In this document: piece after piece, positions 11,806 to 23,514 of the stretch | Position numbering within the stretch: the first letter of the stretch is position 1 | Layout: each line of letters opens with the position of its first letter | Position numbers and translations under genes: made by a program | Assembly: GCA_029531795.1 (NCBI GenBank) | Contig: JAPEIS010000009.1 | Span: 1,860,001-1,924,000 of the forward strand | DNA from: Sclerotinia nivalis | Taxonomy: Eukaryota; Ascomycota; Leotiomycetes; Helotiales; Sclerotiniaceae | Length of the DNA stretch: 64,000 bases | Direction of reading: 5' to 3' | Notes under the pieces: model-generated | What the model saw: the letters and a program-made list of their open reading frames with translations, nothing else | What the model was told of the DNA's origin: nothing | The model's database searches: none

Positions 11806-13980
11806 ATGAAGTCGCATTTGACGGAGCTGCTCCTTGGAGTCTCTTTTGGAGGCGTGAATGCTGTTAGCAACTTCATGACAGAGGCGACAAACTCGGAGCG
11901 CATGTCCGGCTATGGACCAGTAGACAAGCCCTCATGGGAGCCGACATTTATCGACGAGTCACGCCCCTATCGAGGCATTCGAGTTCCACGCCAAGAATGG
12001 AACCTAGAATGCAGCAGTGCTGAGACAAACTTCCCGTGTCAGAGTGCGATTGATGGAACCAACACAACGTCTTGGCATAGTCGATTGGGCTCCGAAGGGC
12101 ATAGCATTATAGTAGACCTTAATAAACATTATGCTGTCAATGGGCTTGTTATCTTACCTCCGATTGATAGTGGGAATGACGGTCTGATTACTCATCACGG
12201 AATATACACCAGCAACGACAAGGAGGATTGGAAGGGCGTCGCATATGGAATGTGGCCCAACACAAATAGACAGCGACTATCCGCTTTTGAACCCATATCC
12301 GCCCGATATGTGAAGCTCAATGTCAGTACTGAGACCGATGTCTCGTCTTGGATCGGTATTTCCGAGATCAATATCTATGCGACACAATACACCATTCCAC
12401 AGGATCCTAAACTCGGCATCTGGGGTCCGACTATCGATTTCCCTATTGTTCCAGTTGCCGGTGCTCAAGAGGCTTCTGGAAGTATTGTCCTGTGGTCATC
12501 GTGGGCTTCGGATCAGTTCCATTCCACACCAGGGGGTCAAACGGCAATGGCACGTTGGAACCCATTGTCGTATGAAGTTTCAAAGCGCATTGTTACCAAC
12601 ACTTCGCATGATATGTTTTGTCCGGGGATTTCCATTGATGGTACTGGGATGATGGTCGTTACTGGCGGGAATGATGCTTCCCAGACTAGTTTGTACGATT
12701 CTTCTACTGATCAATGGATTAAAGGTCCTGCAATGAATTTAAGTCGTGGATATCAAGCATCAACGACCCTCTCTGATGGACGTGTTTTCGTCATCGGTGG
12801 CTCTTGGTCTGGAGGGGCAAAGATTCTCAAAAATGGAGAAGTTTACGACCCTATCAATCGAAACTGGTCTATGCTTTCCGGTGCCACGGTCCAACAAATG
12901 TTGACCGGTGATATGGAAGGTCGATGGAGAGCTGACAACCATGGTTGGCTGTTCGGATGGCAAAATGGGAGTGTTTTCCAAGCCGGCCCTAGCCGAGCTA
13001 TGAATTGGTACTTTACGGATGGAGATGGTAGTGTCCAGGAAGCTGGAGATCGCTTGGATGATGAAGATTCCATGTCTGGAAACGCTGTAATGTTTGATGC
13101 TACGACAGGCCAGATTCTTACCATTGGGGGCTCTCCTGACTATGACAAGTCTGATGCCACCGGGAATGCGCATGTAATTACTCTCAAGGGACCTGGAGAG
13201 AATGTGGATGTAAAACCTGCTGGAACTGACGGTACGATGCATTCAAAACGTGTTTTTCACACTTCCGTCGTCTTACCCGATGGGACTGTTTTCATTGCCG
13301 GTGGTCAGACTTTTGGAGTTGCTTTCAATGAAGAAAATGTACAATTCGTCCCCGAGCTGTATGATCCAAAGACCAACACTTTTACCGAGCTGATGGGAAA
13401 CAACGTCATTCGAGTTTACCACACATTATCGATCTTGTTACCAGATGGCCGGGTTTTGAACGCGGGTGGTGGGCTATGCGGTAACTGCTCAGCCAATCAC
13501 TATGATGGTCAGATATTTACACCACCTTATCTCTTAACCGAAGAGGGAAAACTTCGAGATCGTCCCGATATCATCTCACGTGCTCCAGCTCAATTGAACG
13601 TAGGCGATTCGTTAGAGTTCACAACAAGTGTTACGATTCATTCTGCCTCCTTGGTTCGCATCGGTAGTGCAACGCACACAGTTAACACCGACCAGCGCCG
13701 CGTACCCCTCCTGCTAAGTAAAGTTCTGTTGGGTAGAAATCGATACGCGACGCGTCTTCCTGCCGATTCTGGTGTTCTCATTCCTGGACACTGGATGTTG
13801 TTCGTCATGGACGAACATGGAACGCCTAGCAGAGCGCAGACTATCTTCATCACCACCCCAAAAACAATTGATTCTAATGGGGGGAAACAGAGCCAGCTAG
13901 GTTTACTCGAGTCTTACTGGCAAAGTTGGAAGCCGACACTGATCGCACAATTTTCGCGCCCGGGGCGAGAATTGATCTGA
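11806..13980 (+). CDS. Secreted galactose-oxidase-like copper radical oxidase (AA5_2 type), 724 aa
   Basis: Single exon. I start at the first ATG, 11806, which gives a hydrophobic signal peptide (MKSHLTELLLGVSFGGVNA). Residues about 50-190 form an F5/8-type C (CBM32-like) carbohydrate-binding domain (SAIDGTNTTSWHS, ARYVKLNVS). A seven-bladed Kelch propeller and a C-terminal Ig-like domain follow. Copper-site residues are all in place by comparison with Fusarium galactose oxidase: Cys272 (DMFCPG) and Tyr316 (RGYQ) for the thioether cofactor, Trp334 stacked above it (GGSWSGG), Tyr538-His539 (RVYHT) and His624 (ATHTVNTDQRR). The enzyme should oxidise a primary alcohol to an aldehyde and make H2O2 outside the cell. 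The substrate (galactose or another alcohol) cannot be told from sequence. Confidence 0.94.
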   Translation: MKSHLTELLLGVSFGGVNAVSNFMTEATNSERMSGYGPVDKPSWEPTFIDESRPYRGIRVPRQEWNLECSSAETNFPCQSAIDGTNTTSWHSRLGSEGHSIIVDLNKHYAVNGLVILPPIDSGNDGLITHHGIYTSNDKEDWKGVAYGMWPNTNRQRLSAFEPISARYVKLNVSTETDVSSWIGISEINIYATQYTIPQDPKLGIWGPTIDFPIVPVAGAQEASGSIVLWSSWASDQFHSTPGGQTAMARWNPLSYEVSKRIVTNTSHDMFCPGISIDGTGMMVVTGGNDASQTSLYDSSTDQWIKGPAMNLSRGYQASTTLSDGRVFVIGGSWSGGAKILKNGEVYDPINRNWSMLSGATVQQMLTGDMEGRWRADNHGWLFGWQNGSVFQAGPSRAMNWYFTDGDGSVQEAGDRLDDEDSMSGNAVMFDATTGQILTIGGSPDYDKSDATGNAHVITLKGPGENVDVKPAGTDGTMHSKRVFHTSVVLPDGTVFIAGGQTFGVAFNEENVQFVPELYDPKTNTFTELMGNNVIRVYHTLSILLPDGRVLNAGGGLCGNCSANHYDGQIFTPPYLLTEEGKLRDRPDIISRAPAQLNVGDSLEFTTSVTIHSASLVRIGSATHTVNTDQRRVPLLLSKVLLGRNRYATRLPADSGVLIPGHWMLFVMDEHGTPSRAQTIFITTPKTIDSNGGKQSQLGLLESYWQSWKPTLIAQFSRPGRELI

Positions 13981-14761
13981 ACGGTTATTAGGAAGTGTGG
14001 ATAGAATTGTCAGTCAAGCTGTAAGAGTATAATAGTATGATTAGGACCAGTCGTGCCCTTAGTTTACTACTGTGTTTTCGAGAATTGAAATCCGAGTTCC
14101 AAATCAAAGCATGATCGATGATAGAAAAGTGAAATGAGTGAACTCTGAAAGAATTGTGCGTGTATACGTATTGCTTTCAGGTCTTTTGAAATCATGGTTT
14201 GCAGCGCTGCAGGTTAAATATTCAATTATCCAAATTCATAGCTAGAGCATCACTAAGAATACTTCAATATCTGGATCGTCTCTATGTATCATGTCAAATA
14301 GTGCTGCAGCAGTCAGCAAGGGGGTCAGACTTTTGGTTAGTTCCCCGCCAATAGAATTTCTTATCATTAAGAATTTGTTACAGAGAAAGCGGGGTTTTGG
14401 ATCATCTATCGTTTCTTTCCATTTAATTGGTTCAATCCCTACGTCATACAGTATATCTTTTCTGAAATATTATTCAAAATAGATTCTGTTTTTGAAGAAT
14501 ATATTATCTTTAGAATCTATTATAGTTTATATAAATATAAAATGTTATTTTTTGGGATTAATCAATGATTTTGTAATCTATTAGCAATTCCCTAATGTTC
14601 TCCGATTGGCTTACTGTGTCGCAAATCATGATGTTTAGCAGAGAATCCTCATCGTGTTCGCGACCGACCAAATTCCCAAATCGATTGATTGGGTTTTGAG
14701 TACACAAATTGGCCATCAGCCTGGCCAACCCTCCTCACTCAACTCTTTTCCCACACCCCTC
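13981..14761. other. Intergenic, AT-rich
   Basis: The 3' side of the oxidase gene, becoming very AT-rich at 14450-14560. No gene or RNA recognised. Confidence 0.4.
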
Positions 14762-17253
14762 ATGAATCTATTATCTACACGGATTCGTAAACTTCGGGCT
14801 CCTCAGCGACCGCTACCAAATCCCCATCAAACCCCCTCAGGTAGGCATGATTTCTTCTCTGTACGATGATTGCGAAGATATTGATGTTGGACAGTGTCGC
14901 GGAGACAAAGCTTGCGGATAGAATCAAGGCAGCGCTCTGTATCAATTCCTTACGTCTTAGGATCTTACTATGAATTTCAAAGCCCCCTCGAGGAACGATC
15001 GACAGATCCTCGGACTTCACAGCCTCTTGGAGCGACCTCATATCCGCGTGTGCCAACTTCAGGTCCTGTCGAGGTATCGGCGCCGGTACCTTCAAGAGCA
15101 CAGGTTCAAGGTTAGTTGTGGTTATTGTTTTCGGCGAGCAGTGTGCTGACCTATATATGATACACTAGAATATCTTTCTCCACCACAAAAACATAATCAC
15201 CAGACTCGGAAGCGAGGACTTGACACGTCTATCGAGACCGTTACCGAAAGACCCCTCAAACGCGCTCGTCTGACCCAGAGAAACTTGAAAGCATTCGAAA
15301 ATATGGGAGGGCAACGAAGAAAGTCTACTGGAAAAAAGTCTACTGGACGAACCACAACTACCGACGAGGATTTGGGTCCACAACGCCATCAACCAAAGTC
15401 AAAGACCTCAAACTCCGAGACCAAGTCAACACGATCAAAACAATCCATTTCTACGACAGACACGGGCTTTCAGGACGCTGCTTTCGACAACGGTATCCTC
15501 AATCCTGAGAACTCGAAACCACATACGAACCTTAAGAAATCGAAAGTTCAAATCAATCGAACCCGGGACACCGTATCCCCAAGCGAGTCTGAATACGAAA
15601 AATTTGCCCATAAGATACGGACGGCTCCTAATGAACAGACCGTGCTGCTACAGACATCTTCGTTACTCTCGGAGGAGGTTGATCGGATAATAATAAATAA
15701 TATAATAATAATACTATAATATTATTTATTATAATAGTGGAAGACTTAGTCGTATTTAGCTTAGGAGTGATCGAATATATGAACAATAGAATATTGAAGT
15801 CAGAATTATATATATATTGAATATTGAATTTTTATCTGCTTATTTTTTCGAAGAATTCTTTGAAGAAGATCTTCGTATTTATAGATTTTAATGAGATTCT
15901 ACACTATTCTATGATTATAAATAAGATCGATTTAAATCGAATCTTATAGAATCATTTTATATAATAAAAGGAAATAATAACCAATAGTATTCAATCTGAG
16001 AATAAGAAAATTCTATATGCTTCCATTTCATTCTATTCCATTATAAATCATTCTGATATGATATATGATCGAAATTTTATATAATAATAAAATTTAATAA
16101 TATGAAATCATATTATTAATATATCACGTGATCATATAACTATTGGTTCGGTAAATATTATTAAGTGATTTAATAACTTATTAGGAATTCTCACAGTTAC
16201 TCAAAGAGTATAGAACGGACGACTCGAGATACAGCAAAGTATACAATCAAGCGTTCATTGCGTTTCCAAAAAATGTCGGTTTCAATACCGGACTATCGGC
16301 TGCACAGCCAGATATGGTTGAGGGGTTGGAAATGCCAGAGTTCGACCCTTTCCCAGTCCGTCAACAGCTTGGTGGGGCTGCTGTCCCTACTTCGGGCACG
16401 AACGCTATTACTTTACCACATCTGGCTGGAGAATGGAAAGGGCCAGGGAAGGACATGATCTTAGCACAAACTCAGGCAGCATACGATGGTGCTTGTATGG
16501 TTTATGGCAGAAACGAAGCACTTTCATTCCTCAACAGTCCTGATCCTACCGGTCATGCATTTGTTTCGACTTTCACTACCGACGGTACTACCCTCAACAC
16601 CTTTGCGCACTATTCATCTGAATCCCAAGGCCAACTCAAATACCATCAATATCCTACCTCTAGCTCCTTCCTTATATCAAGCTACGAGGATTTCAAAACA
16701 AGCCGACGGTGGTTAAGAAATCTACAGGATGATGCCAAAGAAACCTCGGAGAAGTTGAGGGACGAGCTAAACGCTACAAGTGTACCAGCCGAGACAGATG
16801 GTAATAGTTACGACTACGAAGACGGAGAGGACCCAAACAATCAATTGCTGTTGGAGTACTGGTCGAGTTTCCGACAAACGATCAGTATGACTCTGGGCAA
16901 ATTCCCGCTACGGACAATGTAGACGCTCCGCCTTCCGCCAGTTTCCAAGAAATCAATCAGGATGAGTCCTTCGTGCAAATTCCCGCTCCGCCGTATGCGA
17001 TTTTCCCGACAGAAACGATGAGGATGATCCCTTCATACAAGTTTCTCCTGGGAACAATGGATATACTTCGCCCGATGGCCTAACATTCCCTTTCATAACT
17101 CCGCCGCAATCGTCAGAAGACACATTGCTTCCACTTGAGCCGAGTGAAGATATTGATCAGTTTAATGGACGTGGTCATAGGAGGACTCGCCGGACCCGAA
17201 AGCCAATTGTTATTGTCGATGCGCGAAAGACTCGCAGAAAATATGAGGGTTAA
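14762..17253 (+). pseudogene. DUF7924-like fungal gene, interrupted and frameshifted
   Basis: ATG at 14762. Two normal introns can be placed: about 14827-14890 (GTAGGC...GGACAG) and about 15112-15169 (GTTAGT...CACTAG). They link MNLLSTRIRKLRAPQRP, a Ser/Arg-rich region and ERPLKRARLTQRNLKAFE. After LLQTSSLLSEEVD near 15685 the frame runs into about 500 bp of AT-rich DNA. It resumes near 16190 with LLKEYRTDDSRYSKVYNQAF and the conserved core (LPHLAGEWKGPGKDM, AYDGACMVYGRNEA, FVSTFTTDGTTLN, YHQYPTSSSFL). A frame shift near 16865 forces a stop at 16920-16922, while the coding-like tail (RRTRRTRKPIVIVDARKTRR) continues in other frames to a TAA at 17251. The family resembles DUF7924, whose role is unknown. 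An unusual long intron instead of an insertion is possible, but the later frameshifts argue for decay. Confidence 0.65.
15690..16190. repeat. About 500 bp of AT-rich DNA interrupting the DUF7924-like gene
   Basis: Almost all A and T (runs such as ATAATAATAAATAATATAATA), sharply different from the coding DNA on both sides. I see no clear terminal repeats, LTR ends or target duplication. It could be a decayed small transposon or an AT-rich intron. The right edge has TTATTAG just before coding resumes, which could serve as a splice acceptor; no good donor is seen on the left. Confidence 0.55.
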
Positions 17254-19442
17254 AGCTCTTTGCCTGCCTTTCACGGTTAGAGAAATTTCCTGAGCATCAA
17301 CTTGCCACCGCCCATTCCTGCCTTGCAACTCCTGATCCTCTACACCTTTCACCCGTCGCCGTCCACCAGTCCCGGTGCTCTTCCATTTGCGTTAAAAACG
17401 TCTACACGATATATGGATGCCGACTCCCCTGAAAAGAATCTGTTGGGTTATCGATAAGTTGCCGTCCGATTTAAATTTTGAGGTCTCGCGGCAATCTGAG
17501 CCAGGTGAATCCGGACTTTCACAAGGTTTGCAAAGCCACCATCTCTCCGACCAATCAAGCCACGCTGCCGCGTCTCTGCTGGAGGAAGCTGACAGTCAAT
17601 CAAGCTGTGTTGGAGACGTTACTCTAGATACTTCTATGTCTCAGAGGATTGATGGGGGAGCATTTAAAAGCCGAGAAAAAGGGGTCAGCCTGTTGAATTA
17701 CATCAGTGAATAGCTTCGCCGGTCACAAGTCAGTATTTGAGGCGTATTGTTTACTACAGAGGGTTTTGGGAAAGCTGTAGATAGAATGAAACTATCGAGG
17801 CAAATGACCATTCGAGTTACTGTATAATCCACTAGTTGTTTCTGGCAAAGATGACGCTGTACGTAGCAACACTGCAGTAAAAGAAAAGTCTGTTGACCTT
17901 GGCGATCACCAGTCTCATTGCTTCCGAGTTTCTTTTGTGATGTTCCGCCTAATGCACCTTCTCCTAATCTCCTGCTGCCCTCTCTTTGAAGCCGCTTCTC
18001 GTCCGTATCTACTGCTTCATTTGAGTTTGAAGCCATTCATCAATTTCTTCGTACCGGCCAGTCCAGATCTGAGCCTCCGCGCATAACTTGTGGGTCAATT
18101 TCCCCCGAGCCGGCAGACCAGTTGGTAGCCTCAAGAAACGCATGAAAAACCACCGCCCTTGAAAGTGCTCAAAGTGTGCCTGATCATTGTTGGCTTCAAC
18201 AACGTTGTATTGACTAAAACTCTAAGTTACGATACGGAAACATGCAGAGAAATAAGTACTCAAAGGCATGAGACACCGGAATTTGCAGCACAATATGAGC
18301 TAAGAGTGTCGTGACTCGTGACAGGCACCGACACACCTCTTTCCATTCCATGCCACCTCCTCAGACTATCATGCACTTCCTGATGCACGGCATGATCTGA
18401 GGAAGCCCTGAGCTGAGTTCTTACGTACCCACCCTTTTCTCTGCCACTTCTTCGCAGATCAAGCTAGTTGGAAGAGTTCAGCGCTACTACACACCCCTTC
18501 ACCGGGTGTGGTTAAATTTAAATAAGAGTAAAAGTTGGAAAACCCCACACACACACACCAGTGACCAGTTAGTTATCAATGAAAACTTCCCATCTCCTTG
18601 GCGTGCGGTTACAGTAGCGAACAAGCGGGATACCTGGTAAGTTGTTAGTTGTGGAGAGACCAATTTTTTATGTAGTTGCGGAGTTCATGTTCCGGACCTA
18701 ACATCAATGATATGCAAAGCATCGAAGTTCACTACTAAGTCCTCACAACACACAATAATAGAATTGAGGTCCTCATGAATGAGATCCTTACCATTATTCC
18801 AAGATAATACTCAAAGCCTTCTAATATCCTAAATTGTGTTCAGACAACGTGGCTAGTCACTATTCACTGTCGAATGCGCTTTATGCATCTGTAGTCTCTC
18901 CCTTTCGATCAATGTTTATATAAGACACAGAAAGCTCAACTGCTCGGTCTCAGATATGCAAGTGACAAGATTTAGGTGTATTCTAGAATATACCGCCGTC
19001 CTTAATTCGTCCAGGAAGACGGTGACCTTGCTGGTCTCCTACTGGACATAGTTTGCAAATAAATCCCGGGAACCTCAGATCTTGATGTTCAACTACTTCT
19101 TGATATTTATAATGCTTTACATATGTTCTATCTGTCAGTCTTGTATAATGCCTCATATTTCTCTTCATATTCACATTTATTCTGCTTCAAAGTGGATATT
19201 GTGCGTCGATGACTCAATTGCATCAACATGCGATTCACTGTCACTGCGTCATACAACAGGGTCTTCATTAAGCAAACATTAACTATCCCCTCATCATTAG
19301 AACCTCACACAGTGTTTTCATTATCTTACAACAACGAATTCACGAAAAGAAGTAATATTTCCAATACCAAGTTCTTGTAAGTGCTTTTCCTGGATGATCA
19401 GCCACCTGCTTACATTCAGCAGTTACTCTCAATCTTACCAAC
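17254..19442. other. Long region without a supported gene
   Basis: A 98-codon ORF at 17417-17713 (+) and a 112-codon ORF at 17698-18036 (-) have biased polar composition but no recognised domain; either could be an exon. A CA microsatellite sits near 18547. No repeat shared with the rest of the window was seen. Confidence 0.4.
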
Positions 19443-19973
19443 ATGTATTTGCACCTTCTCATTTTTTCCCTCGCCCTGTTTCAAAAAGCCGTCGCTGTTC
19501 CCGTCACTTCTCCTTTGACCTTCGGGAGACCCCAGTGCTACGATGACTCTTCCAAAATTCTTAAGCCTGGTATGAGTTGCGATCAACTAAAAGATAATAC
19601 GTGCTTCTACACCGTTCAAACCTTCAGGGATCCCGAGTCCGCAACCACCACAATCACAGACTGGAATTGTGTTTCGTATGGGTCAGACCATTTTGTGTTC
19701 AACAGGACAAAAGGTCTGTTCGGTAGCGATGCTGGTCCTGTGGAGGTCAAAGGCCGTGTTTGGGTTGTGTCAAACTTCACCCGTTTGGACGCGCCACAGT
19801 CGATCATTGGTATCAGTGGTTGGTACACTGGTCCTTGTAGCTTCCCACTGCTTAAGTGGCAGGGCAAGAAATATCCAGTGTATTTGGCGGAAGATATTGG
19901 GGACACTTTCTTGAGCTCCATAGGGATCAACGCCCCCGACAACCATGTTTATCAGATTGAGATACCGTGTTGA
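19443..19973 (+). CDS. Small secreted cysteine-containing protein (176 aa), effector candidate
   Basis: Intronless ORF. Residues 1-18 are a classic signal peptide (MYLHLLIFSLALFQKAVA). The mature part of about 158 residues has six cysteines (32, 46, 54, 76, 132 and the very last residue, 176), enough for three disulfides, and N-glycosylation sites at Asn87 and Asn111. No known domain was recognised. Size, secretion signal and even cysteine number fit a fungal secreted effector or apoplastic protein, but this is only a compositional argument. Its gene stands alone, with more than 700 bp of non-coding DNA on each side. Confidence 0.75.
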   Translation: MYLHLLIFSLALFQKAVAVPVTSPLTFGRPQCYDDSSKILKPGMSCDQLKDNTCFYTVQTFRDPESATTTITDWNCVSYGSDHFVFNRTKGLFGSDAGPVEVKGRVWVVSNFTRLDAPQSIIGISGWYTGPCSFPLLKWQGKKYPVYLAEDIGDTFLSSIGINAPDNHVYQIEIPC

Positions 19974-20751
19974 TACTAAGCTTACTCGAGCACATTGGTA
20001 GCGAGGTATAAGACCATTCATGGAGGATCTAAACTAGGTATGTTTTATGGAGTTGGGCACGCATTGTACATGTATTTAGAAGAATTCAATCGTTGATATT
20101 TCATTACACTCACCGTGATTTGAATATTATTCGTGGAAAAGTACCTTGATTCTCTGAAATACTTGCGTCAATAGAGATTGCAATATGGTACGCGAATAGT
20201 TTTTGAAGTGATGAGCGCTGGGGGGAAATGCCGGTCAATGAACGCACAAAGGAACACCCGGCGCCAGAATCTAGATGTTGAAAATCCAAACAACTTCAGA
20301 GACTGGAAAGTAGCGTTTTAATTTGGTACTATGGAGATATTGATTACCAGTTTCATCTCAGATTTGGATATCAGCAGGTCCGCTATCAGGATGTTGCTAC
20401 TAGAAAATTTTTAGGACAATATTCATACAGCAAGTCCAGATGTAGGTGGATAGTCACCACAGAGTGGTATTGATGGGAAGAATTGGGAACTTCTCTATGA
20501 TACGGGAGAACAATGCGGTTGTAATCTAGAACAAAGGGTAAAACCATTATTCTCTGTTTCATACTTACACTTTCATTGTTCACCCCTGTCGTGAATCCTA
20601 TTTTCATTGAGTACAGACACAGGACATATGTCTTGACTTCAGTACATACATGCTTCTCATCTATGATGAGGAGGCCTTCAATCAAATCCACCCTCAATCG
20701 GATAACTCGTTACATTAAACACATCTAATAAGGAAATAAAACTCAAGAACG
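19974..20751. other. Intergenic
   Basis: AT-rich; a 103-codon ORF on the minus strand (20386-20697) has no domain. The last 100 bp should contain the promoter of the RING gene. Confidence 0.4.
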
Positions 20752-21738
20752 ATGAGCACAAGCATGGAAGCCAATTGTTGCACTGTGAGGGAGAATTTCT
20801 CTTATGTCTGTGGACATGTAACAACCGTTGTAAAACATCACAATCAATGTACGTTACCATGTGCATTCGGTCCATATCGGCATTCCCCTGATATACAAGA
20901 TGGATTAAAGCTCTTCCTCCCTGGACATGTATTGAGAGCATGTCGCTGGGATCGTGTTTGTATTGAAGACATTGAGTGCATTTATTGCCAATTCACAAAT
21001 ACAGGTTGTAGCTTTTCTGTCCTACCACAAATCTTGCCCTCGAATACTTGGATATCTGATCCTAGAGATGGAGGATACAAGGTCATTCCTCCCGCTGAGA
21101 TTCAATCACGAAGAGCGTATTGGACAAATTATGTTCATGACCAAGCCGTCTTGTTTCACAGGCAATACCTCATGCGGGAAGCGCACCAGGATGCGTTAGA
21201 TGCATTAGCAGAATATGATGAAAGACTCGGCCAGATCACAAACAGGAAGACACGGAAGCAATACTCATGGGACATCAAAAGAGCAAAGATGATGCTAGAT
21301 TTCTATGACCTTGCTCAAAACCTCTACTTTGGACAGGTAAGATTGATGGGTGCAATGGAGGTGACATGCCTTTTTGATCCCAATAATCTGACATTTCTCA
21401 CTCATGACCTCCTCCATCTTGTCAAACCCGAGGAAATCCCAAGTGAGGAAATCTGTGGAATTTGTACAGAGGCTTTGGTTTCTCCAGAGCTTGGTGAAGT
21501 AACACGTGTGTTTTGTGGCAGTCACCTCTTCCACCATAAATGCATAGTTGATTGGTTCAATAGAAGCAAAACTGACAAGGTATCGTGTCCGATGTGTCGA
21601 AAGACTTGCACGATCTACCGACTTCCGCTGGCGGAATGGTACCCCGATAACATCGACGCTGTGCTCAGCGATGATTCAGACAACGATGATTGGGACGGCG
21701 ATTATTGGGACGGCGATGATTTGGACGGCGATGATTGA
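20752..21738 (+). CDS. RING-type zinc finger protein with acidic repeat tail (328 aa)
   Basis: Intronless. The N-terminal half has several Cys/His pairs (YVCGHVTTVVKHHNQCTLPC, then CIYCQFTNTGC) of unknown fold. Residues about 238-290 form a RING-H2-like finger: CGICTEAL, then CGSHLFHHKC, then CPMC. The spacing is C-x2-H where C-x1-H is usual, so one ligand position is slightly off the standard pattern. RING-H2 proteins usually act as E3 ubiquitin ligases; the substrate is unknown. The C-terminus is a short Asp/Trp/Gly repeat encoded by a 15-bp minisatellite, and the stop codon lies inside that repeat (a TGG-to-TGA change in the last unit). Confidence 0.8.
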   Translation: MSTSMEANCCTVRENFSYVCGHVTTVVKHHNQCTLPCAFGPYRHSPDIQDGLKLFLPGHVLRACRWDRVCIEDIECIYCQFTNTGCSFSVLPQILPSNTWISDPRDGGYKVIPPAEIQSRRAYWTNYVHDQAVLFHRQYLMREAHQDALDALAEYDERLGQITNRKTRKQYSWDIKRAKMMLDFYDLAQNLYFGQVRLMGAMEVTCLFDPNNLTFLTHDLLHLVKPEEIPSEEICGICTEALVSPELGEVTRVFCGSHLFHHKCIVDWFNRSKTDKVSCPMCRKTCTIYRLPLAEWYPDNIDAVLSDDSDNDDWDGDYWDGDDLDGDD

Positions 21739-21747
21739 GACGGCGAG
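21684..21747 (+). repeat. 15-bp minisatellite encoding the acidic tail
   Basis: About four units of GGGACGGCGATGATT-like sequence, variable at one or two positions, coding W-D-G-D-D. The fourth unit has TGA in place of TGG and ends the RING protein. Confidence 0.8.
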
Positions 21748-23514
21748 CTACTTAACCGCCTTCATTAATGGCCCCTCTAGCGACCAGCTAGAGAGCGACG
21801 AGGCAGTGAGCTACGATGACGACGTCGTAGAAAATGTGGGCATGAATTGTAGTGAGTTCACCCCAAACATACATGCTAAATTCCGCTGGTAGAAATAAGG
21901 ATACGGACATTGAAATATCACTTTCGTCCTGGACTTTCTAAGTCATCATGTCAACGTGGTAATCTTGCAATCTTTGAATTCCATGTTAATTTCTTGGTAA
22001 GTATCTGTATGATTTTCAAATCTTTTTTAATAATTTATTTTGCCATTTTCATGAGCCCTGTGATTCCGTGTAGCCGGTGTTTGATCTTTATGTTTCTTGT
22101 CTGCATTCGAGTGCATTGTTAAAACTGGCCAGCATGGGAGTCTGTGAAAACAAGGATTTTCAGGAAATAGTGATATCTGTAATAATATATAGAGCCCGCG
22201 CATGATTCGGGAATGATGCTGTGTCCAAATTCTAGTGAAATTGTGGCTGATAGGGCTAAACATCTATAGCTCTAAGGTTATACCTACCCCGACTTCAGGC
22301 ACGATGCATCTCCTCCGCAACAAATGATCTTAACCCCTTTATTGCAACATGTAGTATGATGAGAAGTGGAGCTAATATATAGACAAACATTGGCGGTAGA
22401 TCATGGACTTCGGTGCTTTGTGAAGCACAGCTGGAAGTCCTTGGTGATGGCACAAAGAGGAGTAGCTCCTTCCTTACTTTTGGACACATCGCAGGATCAA
22501 TTGCGACAATGGCAAGTCAAGCTCTTCAATGGAAGGCTCACACATCGGTGAAATCTGCTGGCTTTGAATACTCCTCGCCAGGTCGCCCCGGAACAATGGG
22601 TTCAAATGACAAATATTGATGTAATGTATCCCTGGAGTCTTTTGAGTTTTGTTCGCAACATTTACGTCCAATCTAAAGATATTACGGGATATCTCTGCAA
22701 TTTATTCATAGCAGTCTGCGGATTAGGACATGCACCTGGAATAAAATGGAGTGGAATTCTATCATTGTAGTGAATCAAATTAGTGATTTGACTCTGACTA
22801 CAACAAAATTTTGAATTGAAATTTTCGGTATGGTAATGATGTGACCAAAAAGGAGCTGTGCAAACTGGGGAGGTGCCAGGCTTCGAGTTCTTTTTTATAA
22901 TTCTAGCTTTCCATTCATACAATGCATTGAAAATATTATGATGACACTTTTCAACATAGCGTTGATACCAACAAATATTTGGCTCCGAATGTTTTCAAGT
23001 TGGCAAGACTATCAACAGTCATGAATATCAGCCCACTTTAGTGAGTTTCCCCAGTTGAGCATATCATTATCTTTATTGATCTTCTGACAACTTTTGAGAA
23101 TAACAGATTATCCTCCACAACTGATTCTGGTGGATTAATTGCAGCTATTAAATGACCATCGATGCTTTACATATACATTTCTCAAGTGTCGCGTTTTCAA
23201 AACAATATATAACATATTTCCAACATCCACGTCTTCAAGCATGCCTTCTGCCTCAATAATAACTTTTTCCAAATACAAATGGCCAACTGCTTTTATCATT
23301 TCGCGTCCTCAATATTCAACTTCGACTTACAGCAATCTACCCTTCCTGTTTTCCAAGATTTGATTCCCACTCGTAACAGTTTACTTTTCCTCCTGTCCGC
23401 CAAGTGTCTCACAGGCGGTGTTTGCTAACTCGGAATCCACATCAATTTTGGTCTCCCGGTGAAGTATCAATATAATATAAGCTGTAGTAGCAATATATCT
23501 AGAATGATTCAACT
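21748..23514. other. Long region without a supported gene
   Basis: Only short ORFs without domains on either strand. AT-rich; base composition becomes repeat-like towards 23450, where the LINE remnant begins. Confidence 0.4.

Noticed and set aside
12760..13242. Long antisense ORFs inside the galactose-oxidase-like gene
   Set aside because: Shadows of a strongly supported coding frame on the plus strand.
17417..18036. Two overlapping ORFs (98 aa + and 112 aa -)
   Set aside because: Composition is plausible but there is no domain or splice support, and they overlap in opposite directions; kept only as a note on the region.
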